Shown: piece after piece, positions 16,369 to 25,087 of the stretch
Layout: each line of letters starts with the position of its first letter
Numbering within the stretch: position 1 is the first letter of the stretch
Source of the DNA: an uncultured Eubacteriales bacterium
Lineage (GTDB): Bacteria > Bacillota > Clostridia > Lachnospirales > Lachnospiraceae
DNA length: 44,767 bases
NCBI GenBank assembly: GCA_949292725.1
Contig: CASFAQ010000004.1
Span: forward strand, 1-44,767
Reading direction: 5' to 3'
Made by a program: the position numbers and the translations under genes
The notes under the pieces: generated by a model
What the model was told of the DNA's origin: nothing
Databases searched by the model: none
The model's input: only the letters and a program-made list of their open reading frames with translations

Positions 16369-16782
16369 CTATGTATCAATTGACAGACTTATCTTTAACG
16401 CTTTTTCTACCTTACCAAGCGCTTCTGAATCCAGGTGGCATACGCGCTCCTTTAATCTTGACTTATCTATTGTACGCACCTGTTCAAGCAGAATTACGGA
16501 ATCTTTTACTATTCCATACTGCCTTGCATTAAGCTCAACATGGGTAGGAAGCTTTGCTTTATTCATTTTTGAGGTGATTGCGGCACATATTACAGTGGGG
16601 CTATGCTTATTGCCCATATCATTCTGAATTATCAGGACCGGTCTTACGCCTCCCTGTTCTGAACCAATTACCGGTCTAAGGTCTGCATAATATATATCTC
16701 CTCGTTTGATCAACAATGTCTGTTCACTCCATTTCCGAAAATACCTGTTAAAAGTATTTCCGAAACGACGGTCGTTATACAT
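16369..16782 (-). CDS. mazF: MazF/PemK-family endoribonuclease (EndoA-like toxin)
   Basis: The sequence-specific mRNA interferase is of the EndoA/NdoA type. The core is textbook: [47 protein letters not shown] and [17 protein letters not shown]. The open frame from ATG 16782 gives 137 residues, about 21 more than EndoA, and that ATG has no ribosome binding site. A TTG at 16716, ten bases after GGAG, would give 115 residues and matches the usual length, so it is a strong alternative start. No antitoxin gene fits between alr and mazF (33 bases). It ends the rex-nnr-alr operon. Confidence 0.9.
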   Translation of the reverse strand: MYNDRRFGNTFNRYFRKWSEQTLLIKRGDIYYADLRPVIGSEQGGVRPVLIIQNDMGNKHSPTVICAAITSKMNKAKLPTHVELNARQYGIVKDSVILLEQVRTIDKSRLKERVCHLDSEALGKVEKALKISLSIDT

Positions 16783-16815
16783 TGTATTTTATTCATCATA
16801 ACGCGGATTTGTCAC

Positions 16816-17943
16816 TCATTTATCTAAATAAACCCTTGGTACACGTTTTCCCACGCCGCATACAAATTCATAATTAAATGAATTAGCCGGCGTCGAAAGT
16901 TCCTCAACCGTGATACATTTATCGCCATCCTGCCCTGCAAGAATAACCCTGTCACCTTTTTTTACATCCTTTATATCCGTAACATCGACCATGAACTGGT
17001 CCATACATATCCTTCCGGTTATAGGCGCATATTCCCCATGAATGATTACTCGTCCGACTCCCGAGAGCGCTCTGTTATATCCGTCAGCATATCCAACAGG
17101 CACCGTTGCAATAATTCTGTCACTGTCAGCCTCGTATGTGCCTCCATAGCTTATAAGAGAACCCTTCCTTACTGTTTTAACATAACTTACGCATGACTCA
17201 ATAGACATGGCGGGTTTAAGGTCTATCATACTCCTGTCAATATTCTCCGAAGGATAGAGTCCGTATATCGCAATTCCAAATCTGACCATATCAAGCGCAG
17301 CTTTTGAAAACTGTATGGATGCCGCGCTGTTACATACATGCCTGATCTTAAAATCAATTCCATGCATATGAAGTTTTTCGGCAAAAGCCATATATGTTTC
17401 AAATTGTTTTTCAGTATAAGAAAGATCTATTTCGTCTGCTTTTGAAAAATGGGTAAACAGGCCCTCAAGTTCCACATTAGGAAGCTCAGATATGCGAAGT
17501 ATATCGCTATACCCCTTATCATCACAGGTAAATCCAAGCCTTCCCATTCCGGTATCAAGTTTTATATGAAGCCTCGCCCTCTTACCAAGGCTTACAGCCG
17601 CATCTGACAGCATCTTTGCCGTTTCATAATCCGTTACTGCCTGAGATATATCATACTGTACGGCAGTTTTCAGATGCTTATTCGGAGTGTACGATAATAT
17701 AAGAATCATCTTATCCACTCCCTGTTCCCTCAGTGTAACAGCCTCATCAATAATCGCAACGCCGTAACCATCTGCTAAATCGTCCACATACTCAATAATC
17801 TTTCCGGCGCCATGACCATATCCGTCTGCCTTGACAATAAGCATGGTCTTAACATCCTTCTGAACATGCTTCTTAAGCTCCATTATATTGTGTCGAATAT
17901 TATTAAGATTAATAATTGCCTTTACTCTGTCGTATTCTATCAT
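16816..17943 (-). CDS. alr: Alanine racemase
   Basis: The PLP enzyme interconverts L- and D-alanine and supplies D-alanine for peptidoglycan. The protein has 375 residues from ATG 17943. The N-terminal barrel carries the PLP lysine in MLIVKADGYGHG (Lys near 38). The catalytic tyrosine lies in GSLISYGGTYEA, and ATVPVGYADGYNR plus GRICMDQFMVDVTD are further family blocks. A longer frame to 18018 exists, but 17943 has GGGGAG eight bases upstream, and its ATG overlaps the nnr TGA (ATGA). It is therefore coupled to nnr and followed by mazF. Confidence 0.95.
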   Translation of the reverse strand: MIEYDRVKAIINLNNIRHNIMELKKHVQKDVKTMLIVKADGYGHGAGKIIEYVDDLADGYGVAIIDEAVTLREQGVDKMILILSYTPNKHLKTAVQYDISQAVTDYETAKMLSDAAVSLGKRARLHIKLDTGMGRLGFTCDDKGYSDILRISELPNVELEGLFTHFSKADEIDLSYTEKQFETYMAFAEKLHMHGIDFKIRHVCNSAASIQFSKAALDMVRFGIAIYGLYPSENIDRSMIDLKPAMSIESCVSYVKTVRKGSLISYGGTYEADSDRIIATVPVGYADGYNRALSGVGRVIIHGEYAPITGRICMDQFMVDVTDIKDVKKGDRVILAGQDGDKCITVEELSTPANSFNYEFVCGVGKRVPRVYLDK

Positions 17944-19421
17944 TTTAAAATCTCCCCAAGCGAATCTATAATATCTGATGCCATCATCGCATAATGACCA
18001 CGCTTTACAGCTGCACAATCACCCGCAAGTCCATGCACGTATACTCCAAGCGCAGCAGCCGTAAATCGTTCAAGCCCCTGTGCCAGAAATGCGGCTATTA
18101 TTCCTGTCAGCACATCACCGCTTCCTGCTGTTGCCATTCCATCATTGCCGGAGGCATTGACATATATTCTGTTTCCATCTGAAACTATGGTTCTTGAATT
18201 TTTGAGTACAAGCACAAGATTATCGCTTGCATAACCCTTAGCAAATCCGGATATATCCTTAAGTATATTCTTTATCTCAATCCCACACAGACCTGACATT
18301 TCCTTCAGGTGTGGGGTAATCACTGCATTATCCGGCAGCGTCGCAGGATTATATCCTCTCCTTGCCATTATATTAATAGCGTCTGCATCATATACAACGG
18401 GTGACGTGGCATGCGAAATAACCATATCAAGAAGAATGCCTGCGTCCTCACTTGTACTTATTCCCGGACCAATAACGACCGAATCCGCACGTTCAAGCAT
18501 GTCGATTATGGCCTCTTCATACTCATATATATTATCGCCGTAGCACGAAATGACCGCCTCAGGCACATTTTGCTGCAGAATCACCCTGTTTGCCTCACAT
18601 GTAAGTATTCTGACAAGACCACAGCCGCTTCTATAGCATGCTTTTGCTGCTAATGCTGCCGCTCCGCTCATTCCATAACTGCCAGCGATGATGAGCGTTC
18701 TGCCGTATGTTCCCTTATTGGAATCCCTGTATCTTTCAGGAAGCAGCGAAAGATCCTCTCTTTCAAAATAAAACTTTCTGATATCACAGTCCATGATAGC
18801 CTTCTTAGGAAATGCCGAGGCAGATATATGAACCTTACCGGCATATTCGTTGCCCGGCGGAAGCATAAGCCCCATTTTCATAAGACCAAATGTAACTGTA
18901 GTATATGCATTAACCGCTATTCCCATAACGCTCCCGGTTGCGGCGTTGATACCTGACGGAACATCAACTGCATATACCCCGGCTTTTGATGCATTAATTT
19001 CCCTTATAATATTATGACAGATTCCGGATATGGGTCTGTTGAGCCCCACACCGAACAATCCGTCAATTATAACATCATATTCATCAGCATCCAATGTGTC
19101 AGTAAATACTATGCCCGACGCCCTTGCAATATTATATTGAAGTGCGCAAAGCTCTGACAATTCATCATATCCGCATGTAAGATATATTCTTACGTCATAT
19201 CCCTTTTCAAATAGAATACGGGCTGCACATATGGCATCTCCCCCATTATTGCCCATTCCGCACACTGCCAGAATTTCTGCATTATATGAAACATCATTTA
19301 TAATAACTTCCGCAATGTCATAAGCTGCGCGCTCCATTAGTATTGCCGGTGGAACCTTATATACGTTTGATGAAATATAATCAATTCTCTTTGCCTCATC
19401 TGCATCTGAAATATATTTCAT
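17940..19421 (-). CDS. nnr: Bifunctional NAD(P)H-hydrate epimerase / ADP-dependent NAD(P)H-hydrate dehydratase
   Basis: The 493-residue metabolite-repair enzyme has two domains. Residues 1-210 form the YjeF N-terminal epimerase, with LAVCGMGNNGGDAICAARIL and GLFGVGLNRPISG. Residues 225-493 form the ribokinase-like dehydratase, with TYGRTLIIAGSYGMSGAAAL, VIGPGISTSED, VYDADAINIMA, ITPHLKEMSGL and the ATP/ADP site AGSGDVLTGIIAAFLAQG. Together they restore hydrated NADH and NADPH. GGAGG lies six bases before the ATG. It lies between rex and alr in one leftward operon; pairing with the NADH sensor Rex is functionally sensible. Confidence 0.95.
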   Translation of the reverse strand: MKYISDADEAKRIDYISSNVYKVPPAILMERAAYDIAEVIINDVSYNAEILAVCGMGNNGGDAICAARILFEKGYDVRIYLTCGYDELSELCALQYNIARASGIVFTDTLDADEYDVIIDGLFGVGLNRPISGICHNIIREINASKAGVYAVDVPSGINAATGSVMGIAVNAYTTVTFGLMKMGLMLPPGNEYAGKVHISASAFPKKAIMDCDIRKFYFEREDLSLLPERYRDSNKGTYGRTLIIAGSYGMSGAAALAAKACYRSGCGLVRILTCEANRVILQQNVPEAVISCYGDNIYEYEEAIIDMLERADSVVIGPGISTSEDAGILLDMVISHATSPVVYDADAINIMARRGYNPATLPDNAVITPHLKEMSGLCGIEIKNILKDISGFAKGYASDNLVLVLKNSRTIVSDGNRIYVNASGNDGMATAGSGDVLTGIIAAFLAQGLERFTAAALGVYVHGLAGDCAAVKRGHYAMMASDIIDSLGEILK

Positions 19422-19441
19422 ACCATACCTCCATTATTATC

Positions 19442-20077
19442 CTATACATCATTATTATTCTTAATCCTGTACGAAAGACGCATAAGACTCTCAGCAAGGT
19501 GTACATTCTCGACAAGTACATCATCCGGTATGTTAAGGTCCGTAGGCGCAAAATTCCATATTGCCCTGACTCCCAATTCCACAAGATAGGCTGCCATCTT
19601 AGGCGCGCCACTCTTAGGAAGCGTAAGCGCCGCAATTGCGACGTCATGATTCTTAACATATTGTTCAAGCTTATCGGTGTGCATAACCGTGCACTCTCCA
19701 ACTCTCGTACCCTCAAGCTCTCTGTTAATGTCAAATATGGCGGTAAATAAAAATCCTCTTTTCTTAAAATCAGGATAATTAGCTATCGCTCTTCCAACAT
19801 TACCGGCGCCTATAATTATAACATTATGCGTCTGGTTGAGACCAAGTATCTTGGCTATCTCGTTATAGAGATACTCGACATTATATCCGTAACCCTGCTG
19901 ACCAAATCCACCGAAATTATTGAAATCCTGTCTTATCTGAGAAGCGGTAACCTTCATCCTTTCACTAAGTTCTTTAGAGGATATTCTCTCAATATCATTT
20001 TCTATCAGTTCTCCGAGATATCTATAGTATCGCGGCAGTCTTTTAATGACTGCCCTCGAAATAACCTTATCAGCCAT
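19442..20077 (-). CDS. rex: Redox-sensing transcriptional repressor Rex
   Basis: The 211-residue repressor senses the NADH/NAD+ ratio and typically controls fermentation and respiration genes. The N-terminal winged helix (about 5-75) includes RLPRYYRYLGEL, ISSKELSERMKVTASQIRQD and FGGFGQQGYGYNV. The Rossmann fold has VIIIGAGNVGRAIANY and ends in the domain-swapped helix HLAESLMRLSYRI. ATG 20077 lies five bases after GGAGG; a TTG at 20092 would add five residues and is less likely. A consensus promoter and a Rex-like operator lie immediately upstream, so autoregulation is likely. Confidence 0.96.
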   Translation of the reverse strand: MADKVISRAVIKRLPRYYRYLGELIENDIERISSKELSERMKVTASQIRQDFNNFGGFGQQGYGYNVEYLYNEIAKILGLNQTHNVIIIGAGNVGRAIANYPDFKKRGFLFTAIFDINRELEGTRVGECTVMHTDKLEQYVKNHDVAIAALTLPKSGAPKMAAYLVELGVRAIWNFAPTDLNIPDDVLVENVHLAESLMRLSYRIKNNNDV

Positions 20078-20111
20078 GATAACCTCCAACAAGTTCTACT
20101 AAGTCACAAAT

Positions 20112-20140
20112 ATTATATTAGATTGTTAAGGACTTGTCAA
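20112..20140 (-). promoter_or_regulatory. Consensus promoter of the rex operon
   Basis: On the minus strand, TTGACA (20135-20140) and TATAAT (20112-20117) both match sigma-A consensus perfectly and are spaced 17 bases apart, about 35 bases upstream of the rex ATG. Confidence 0.75.
20123..20140. promoter_or_regulatory. Candidate Rex operator
   Basis: TTGTTAA-GGAC-TTGTCAA (20123-20140) has the 7-4-7 layout of the clostridial Rex site. One half-site is perfect (TTGTTAA) and the other matches TTAACAA at five of seven positions. It covers the -35 box and most of the spacer of the rex promoter, where a bound repressor would block polymerase. Confidence 0.5.
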
Positions 20141-20194
20141 AGAAAATACACCGGAACCAACCTTAGGTTATAAATTATACAATCCAACATTTAC

Positions 20195-20223
20195 TGGACA
20201 TAACCCTCACTTTGTAGTAGAAT
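20195..20223 (+). promoter_or_regulatory. Putative promoter of the ABC-F gene
   Basis: TGGACA (20195-20200) and TAGAAT (20218-20223) are separated by 17 bases, about 36 bases upstream of ATG 20259. It is divergent from the rex promoter, about 55 bases away. Confidence 0.55.
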
Positions 20224-20258
20224 TTGGCTTGACAATCACGAGCAGACGGAGACCACCT

Positions 20259-22187
20259 ATGATACTTTCATGCAATCATATATCAAAATCCTTTGGAGAA
20301 AACACATTGTTTTCTGATGTGTCGTTTCATATAAATAATAACGAAAAGTGCGCCATTGTCGGAATAAACGGTGCCGGCAAAACAACCCTTCTAAAGATTA
20401 TTACGGGTGAAATCGCAGCCGATAGCGGAGAGGCAGTATTTTCTAAAGATACATCCTATGGGTACTTAAAACAGCAGGAAATAATATCATCCGATAACAC
20501 AATATATGACGAAATAGCCTCGGCAAAACAGGATATATTCAGCCTCGAAAAGCGTATACGTGTACTTGAGAATGATATGAAGCACGCAGAGGGCGATATG
20601 CTTGATAAGATGTATCAGGAATACAACAGGGCTTCAACCGAATATGAACGTCTTGGCGGTTATGCGTGCGAAAGCGAGATTAAGGGCATTATAAAAGGGC
20701 TTGGTTTTTCGGAGGAATCATTTGGCCAGAAAACTTCGACACTATCAGGTGGCGAAAGGACCCGTGTTGCGCTCGGGCGGATACTCTTATCCTCTCCCGA
20801 CCTCATAATACTTGATGAGCCTACCAACCACCTTGATATGAATTCCATAGCATGGCTTGAGAATTATCTCGCCGCATATAAGGGGGCCGTCCTGATAGTT
20901 GCACATGACCGGTATTTTCTCGATAAAACCGTGACAAAAACCATCGAACTTGATAATGGCAAATGCATGGTATTTAAGGGGAATTACAGTGCATATGCGG
21001 AGAAAAAGAAGGCTCTCAGGGATACTATGCTTAAGGCATACTACAAGCAGCAGCAGGAAATAAGTCATCAGGAGGAGGTTATCAAAAAGCTTAAAAGCTT
21101 TAACCGCGAAAAATCAGTAAAACGCGCAGAAAGCCGTCAGAAAATGCTATCCCGCATGGAAAAGATAGAAAAACCTTTTGAGCTTAACAGTGAAATGCAC
21201 ATTACTTTCAAACCCAAATACGAAAGTGGCAATGATGTCCTTTCGGTACTTGAACTGTCCAAATCATTTGACGGCAACAAACTTTTTAACAATATAAGCT
21301 TTGATATAAAGAAGGGCGAACGAATCGCCATAATCGGCAACAACGGCGCCGGTAAGACCACGATTCTCAAGATATTAAACGGCCTGATATCTGCCGATAC
21401 CGGCACGGTCCGCCTGGGAGCCAATGTACACATCGGTTATTATGACCAGGAGCATAACGTTCTTTCTCCTGACAATACCATATTCGATGAAATAAGCGAT
21501 GAATATCCCGATATGACTGTTACCGAGATAAGAAATGTGCTTGCGGCATTTCTTTTTACGGATGACGACGTATTCAAGCTGATAAGGGATATAAGCGGAG
21601 GTGAACGGGGACGTGTTTCCCTTGCAAAACTCATGCTGTCAGACGCCAATTTTCTCATACTTGACGAGCCCACTAATCACCTCGATATAATATCAAAAGA
21701 AATACTTGAGGAGGCGCTCACAAAATATACCGGAACCATTCTGTACGTTTCACACGACAGATATTTTATAAATCGTACGGCAACCGGTATACTTCATCTT
21801 ACAGGCGGACATATAGACTCATACATAGGCAATTATGATTATTTTCTTGAAAAAAAGGAAGATGTAGAGCGGGCACATTCTGCGTCACGCAAAATCTCCT
21901 TACCGAATGACGCCTCGTCAAAGTCCGCACAATCAAAAGATGATTGGGAAAAACAAAAAGAAAAAAAGGCCTACATCAGAAAAATAACCATGGCGCTTGC
22001 GGAATGCGAAAATAAAATAGCCTCAACTGAAAAACGAATGGCAGAAATTGATGATGAACTTTCAAAACCTGAAAACGGATACGACCCGGTTCTTTTATGT
22101 GACCTCACAAAGGAACGCGCAGCGCTTTGCACGGAACTTAACGAGCTCATGAGTGCATGGGAAGAGTATTATGCCATACTTGGCTGA
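20259..22187 (+). CDS. ABC-F family ATP-binding protein (Uup/YdiF-like)
   Basis: The 642-residue protein has two ABC ATPase domains in one chain and no membrane segments, as in the ribosome-associated ABC-F family. Walker A: GINGAGKTTLLK and GNNGAGKTTILK. Signatures: LSGGERTRVALGR and ISGGERGRVSLAK. DEPTNHLD occurs twice. A charged linker of about 80 residues (ALRDTMLKAYYKQQQEIS onwards) joins the domains. A C-terminal coiled coil (about 570-640) suggests the Uup/YdiF group rather than EttA or an antibiotic-resistance type. ATG 20259 follows GGAG by seven bases; a TTG at 20229 lies in the promoter region. It is divergent from rex. Confidence 0.9.
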   Translation: MILSCNHISKSFGENTLFSDVSFHINNNEKCAIVGINGAGKTTLLKIITGEIAADSGEAVFSKDTSYGYLKQQEIISSDNTIYDEIASAKQDIFSLEKRIRVLENDMKHAEGDMLDKMYQEYNRASTEYERLGGYACESEIKGIIKGLGFSEESFGQKTSTLSGGERTRVALGRILLSSPDLIILDEPTNHLDMNSIAWLENYLAAYKGAVLIVAHDRYFLDKTVTKTIELDNGKCMVFKGNYSAYAEKKKALRDTMLKAYYKQQQEISHQEEVIKKLKSFNREKSVKRAESRQKMLSRMEKIEKPFELNSEMHITFKPKYESGNDVLSVLELSKSFDGNKLFNNISFDIKKGERIAIIGNNGAGKTTILKILNGLISADTGTVRLGANVHIGYYDQEHNVLSPDNTIFDEISDEYPDMTVTEIRNVLAAFLFTDDDVFKLIRDISGGERGRVSLAKLMLSDANFLILDEPTNHLDIISKEILEEALTKYTGTILYVSHDRYFINRTATGILHLTGGHIDSYIGNYDYFLEKKEDVERAHSASRKISLPNDASSKSAQSKDDWEKQKEKKAYIRKITMALAECENKIASTEKRMAEIDDELSKPENGYDPVLLCDLTKERAALCTELNELMSAWEEYYAILG

Positions 22188-22195
22188 ACACGCCA

Positions 22196-23194
22196 CTAAT
22201 GCAATCTTTTTCTCAGTACGCCATTTAGTTTTATCTCAAAGAGCCTGTAGCTTAGATTGCCTATAAAATATACGGCTGCCATAGCCGCAAACGCTCCCAG
22301 AACAGCCTTTGCATCCGCCCGTCCGTCCGGACACAGAAATCTGTTATATAGACGTATTATAAAATAATGCAGCAGATACACTGAATAGCTTATATCACCC
22401 GCCCATACGAAAAATCCGGGCAGCTTAAGCCCGTATCCGCTTAAGAATACAAGATTAAATATTACCATTCCGACAATCCCGTATGCCACACATCTGTCAT
22501 TTTCCTCAAACACCTTATGGTAATCGATTATCCATAGAGACATATACAGACATCCTGCCGCAACCGCAAGTATGCCCCTTTTTATCCCGTTCATATTCTC
22601 GTAGTGCGATACCGTCCTACTTAATATCTCATATGAAACTATGCCGTAGACAAATTCAAGCATAATGGAATCTGTCCAGAAATCAAACACAGGATGCGTA
22701 AGACCGCATATATTTCCCAGTGTCACAAGAACAATGATGATTCCCGAAGCAATATATGCACGGTATCTTTTGCTTATCAACAGTGAAATATATACGATAA
22801 GATAAAAAAACATCTCATAATTCAGCGTCCATCCCACACGCACTATCGGTTGCACCACGCCATGCGAATCATATGGTATGAATAAGAATGATCTTACAAG
22901 GCTCATGATATCTGCCGTTGTTCTTTCGAACAGATTCGGCATCAAAATAATTCCCATAAAGGTTACGATAGTTATTACATAATAAAGCGGTACAAGTCTT
23001 ATAATCCTTTTGGCAAGAAAATGCTCCTTACTTATCTCAGTTATATACATCATTATAAAACCGCTAATGCAGAAAAATATATCCACACCAAACGCACCTC
23101 TGTTGATAAAAGCAATGTGATGAAGTATAACGCTAAACGCAGCTATTCCCCGAAGCATCTGTATACTGTCAAATCTGTTTGCATAAAACCCCAT
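22196..23194 (-). CDS. Acyltransferase 3 (OafA/YrhL-like) membrane protein
   Basis: The 332-residue polytopic membrane protein has about ten hydrophobic segments. The N-terminal hallmark IQMLRGIAAFSVILHHIAF (about 12-30) includes the conserved RG and His. GVDIFFCISGFIMM follows, and later WTLNYEMFFYLIV and GDISYSVYLLHYFIIRLY. Relatives O-acylate envelope sugars. The acceptor here is unknown because no glycan biosynthesis gene is nearby. It lies at the 3' end of the translation operon, 4 bases after ribF, with GGAGG ten bases before its ATG. It ends 8 bases from the convergent ABC-F stop. Confidence 0.87.
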   Translation of the reverse strand: MGFYANRFDSIQMLRGIAAFSVILHHIAFINRGAFGVDIFFCISGFIMMYITEISKEHFLAKRIIRLVPLYYVITIVTFMGIILMPNLFERTTADIMSLVRSFLFIPYDSHGVVQPIVRVGWTLNYEMFFYLIVYISLLISKRYRAYIASGIIIVLVTLGNICGLTHPVFDFWTDSIMLEFVYGIVSYEILSRTVSHYENMNGIKRGILAVAAGCLYMSLWIIDYHKVFEENDRCVAYGIVGMVIFNLVFLSGYGLKLPGFFVWAGDISYSVYLLHYFIIRLYNRFLCPDGRADAKAVLGAFAAMAAVYFIGNLSYRLFEIKLNGVLRKRLH

Positions 23195-23198
23195 ATTA

Positions 23199-24116
23199 TC
23201 AGTACCTCCGGATATACTTTATAGCGTCATTTTTATCTTTATGCATCTGCTTTCTAAGTTGCATAAGGTCGTCAAATTTCATCTCCGGTCTCTGAAAATG
23301 AAGCAATTTTACCACAACATTTTCACCGTACAGATTACTGTCAAAATCCATGATATGAGTCTCTATACCCAGACATTCATCACCGCTTATAGTAGGCTTT
23401 CTTCCTATATTGGTAACACCGGCGTATTCTTTTTGCTTATATACGACCAACGACGTATATACCCCGTTTGGAGGCAATATCTTACAGTCGTCTGCCACCA
23501 TATTTATCGTGGGCATATCAAGTGTTCTCCCAAGCTGCCGGCCACGTATCACCTGCCCAGACACAAAGAAAGGACCCCCAAGCATCCGCTCCGCATCTTC
23601 AAGTCCGGCCCCTGCTATCCTCTCTCTTATAAGCGTACTTCCTATCTCATGACCATCCATATATTCCTTTTTGATTACATCAAGCTTTATTCCACAACGC
23701 TTACATATATCAGAAAGAAGGGATACATCCCCTCTTCTATTATAACCGAATCGAAAATCCTCACCCACTATAAGAGCTTTCGCATTAAGCCTTTCTACGA
23801 TAACGTCGGCAAAAAAACTTTCTGCTTCCATCCGTGAGGTTGCCTCGGAAAACGGATATTCTACTATATAATCCAGTGGAAATGCCGACAGTATCATTTC
23901 CTTTTCAGAATTAGTATATATAAGCTTTTGTCCGGCTCCAAAAAAATTAAGCGGCGATATGTCAAATGTAAACAGAACCGGCACCAATCCCGACACACCA
24001 TATGCTACAGTATCGGTAATAAGTTTTCTGTGTCCAAGGTGAATGCCGTCAAATTTACCTATAGTAACTGCCGACGGTCTGTCAATATTGAAATTAGCTC
24101 CCTTAATTATCTCCAT
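23199..24116 (-). CDS. ribF: Bifunctional riboflavin kinase / FMN adenylyltransferase (FAD synthetase)
   Basis: The 305-residue enzyme makes FMN and then FAD from riboflavin. The N-terminal nucleotidyltransferase domain has VTIGKFDGIHLGHRKLI (about 17-33), VGEDFRFGYNRRGD and GSTLIRERI. The C-terminal flavokinase domain has GRQLGRTLDMPTINM, LPPNGVY and the acidic GDECLGIETHIMDF. It lies between truB and the acyltransferase in the long leftward operon, the same truB-ribF order as in many Firmicutes. AAGGGG lies upstream of the ATG. Confidence 0.95.
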   Translation of the reverse strand: MEIIKGANFNIDRPSAVTIGKFDGIHLGHRKLITDTVAYGVSGLVPVLFTFDISPLNFFGAGQKLIYTNSEKEMILSAFPLDYIVEYPFSEATSRMEAESFFADVIVERLNAKALIVGEDFRFGYNRRGDVSLLSDICKRCGIKLDVIKKEYMDGHEIGSTLIRERIAGAGLEDAERMLGGPFFVSGQVIRGRQLGRTLDMPTINMVADDCKILPPNGVYTSLVVYKQKEYAGVTNIGRKPTISGDECLGIETHIMDFDSNLYGENVVVKLLHFQRPEMKFDDLMQLRKQMHKDKNDAIKYIRRY

Positions 24117-24142
24117 TAGTATATTTCCCCTTCAAATACGTA

Positions 24143-25078
24143 TCAGAACATCCTGTACGCCCTGTATTCCCCACAGGCGCCCGACGGTCTGTATACTGCT
24201 GCAAAGCTTTCATCCGAATAGAATACCGAGATATCTCCTTCTCCCGTACAGATAAACGGCTTAAGCCTGCATTCTTTTTCAGATTTATCATAATCATCAA
24301 ACATATCCGCGCTTATAGTATTGCCATTTTTTACGCGAATATCGTACTGTTGTTTAAGTATAACCTTTTTCATACTAAGCACCTCATCAATGCCAGTGAG
24401 GTATCTGTTCAGCTCATCCATTCCCCTCTCTGCCAGAGTTTCTATTTCAGAAAGCGTATGCGCGTCATCGATATCAAAGCATCCGGAACGGGTTCTTATA
24501 AGTCCCTTCATACATGCGCCGCATCCAAGCTTCTTACCTATGTCATCACATAGAGATCTTATATATGTACCCTTGGATACATGTGCATATAATGTGAACT
24601 CATCCGCATCGCCATCATAATCCGAAGCCTTAATATCGTATATATGAACCGGTCTTGGTTCTCTTACAACTTCTATATCTTTTCTGGCAAGCTCATACAG
24701 TTTCTTTCCATCAACCTTAATCGCCGAATACATTGGGGGAATCTGCATGATATCTCCCGCAAAGTCCTCACATACCCTCTCTATCTCCGAAAAATCCCCT
24801 TCAAATAATGATTCAGAGATAACATTGCCTGATATATCAAGCGTATCCGTAACAACCCCAAGCTTTACTCTGGCAATATATTTCTTATCCTTATCCGTGA
24901 GAAACTCACAGAGTCTGGTAGCCTTTCCAAGGCATACCGGAAGGACTCCGACAGCATCCGGGTCAAGAGTTCCCGTATGTCCTATCCTTCTCTGTCCCGT
25001 TATCCTTCTAAGCCTTGCCACTACGTCATGCGACGTATATCCTTTTTCCTTGTATATATTAATTATCCCATTTAACAT
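24143..25078 (-). CDS. truB: tRNA pseudouridine-55 synthase TruB
   Basis: The 311-residue enzyme isomerises U55 in the T-loop of tRNAs. Family markers: GIINIYKEKGYTSHDVV, HTGTLDPDAVGVLPVCLGKATR with the catalytic Asp (about 39), KKYIARVKLG, and QIPPMYSAIKVDGKKLYELAR. SKGTYIRSLCDDIG is the next family block, and a PUA-like tail follows. It starts 9 bases after the nrnA stop. The GGAGG inside the end of nrnA is about 17 bases away, which is long, so initiation may depend on coupling. Confidence 0.95.
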   Translation of the reverse strand: MLNGIINIYKEKGYTSHDVVARLRRITGQRRIGHTGTLDPDAVGVLPVCLGKATRLCEFLTDKDKKYIARVKLGVVTDTLDISGNVISESLFEGDFSEIERVCEDFAGDIMQIPPMYSAIKVDGKKLYELARKDIEVVREPRPVHIYDIKASDYDGDADEFTLYAHVSKGTYIRSLCDDIGKKLGCGACMKGLIRTRSGCFDIDDAHTLSEIETLAERGMDELNRYLTGIDEVLSMKKVILKQQYDIRVKNGNTISADMFDDYDKSEKECRLKPFICTGEGDISVFYSDESFAAVYRPSGACGEYRAYRMF

Positions 25079-25087
25079 ATATCGATA

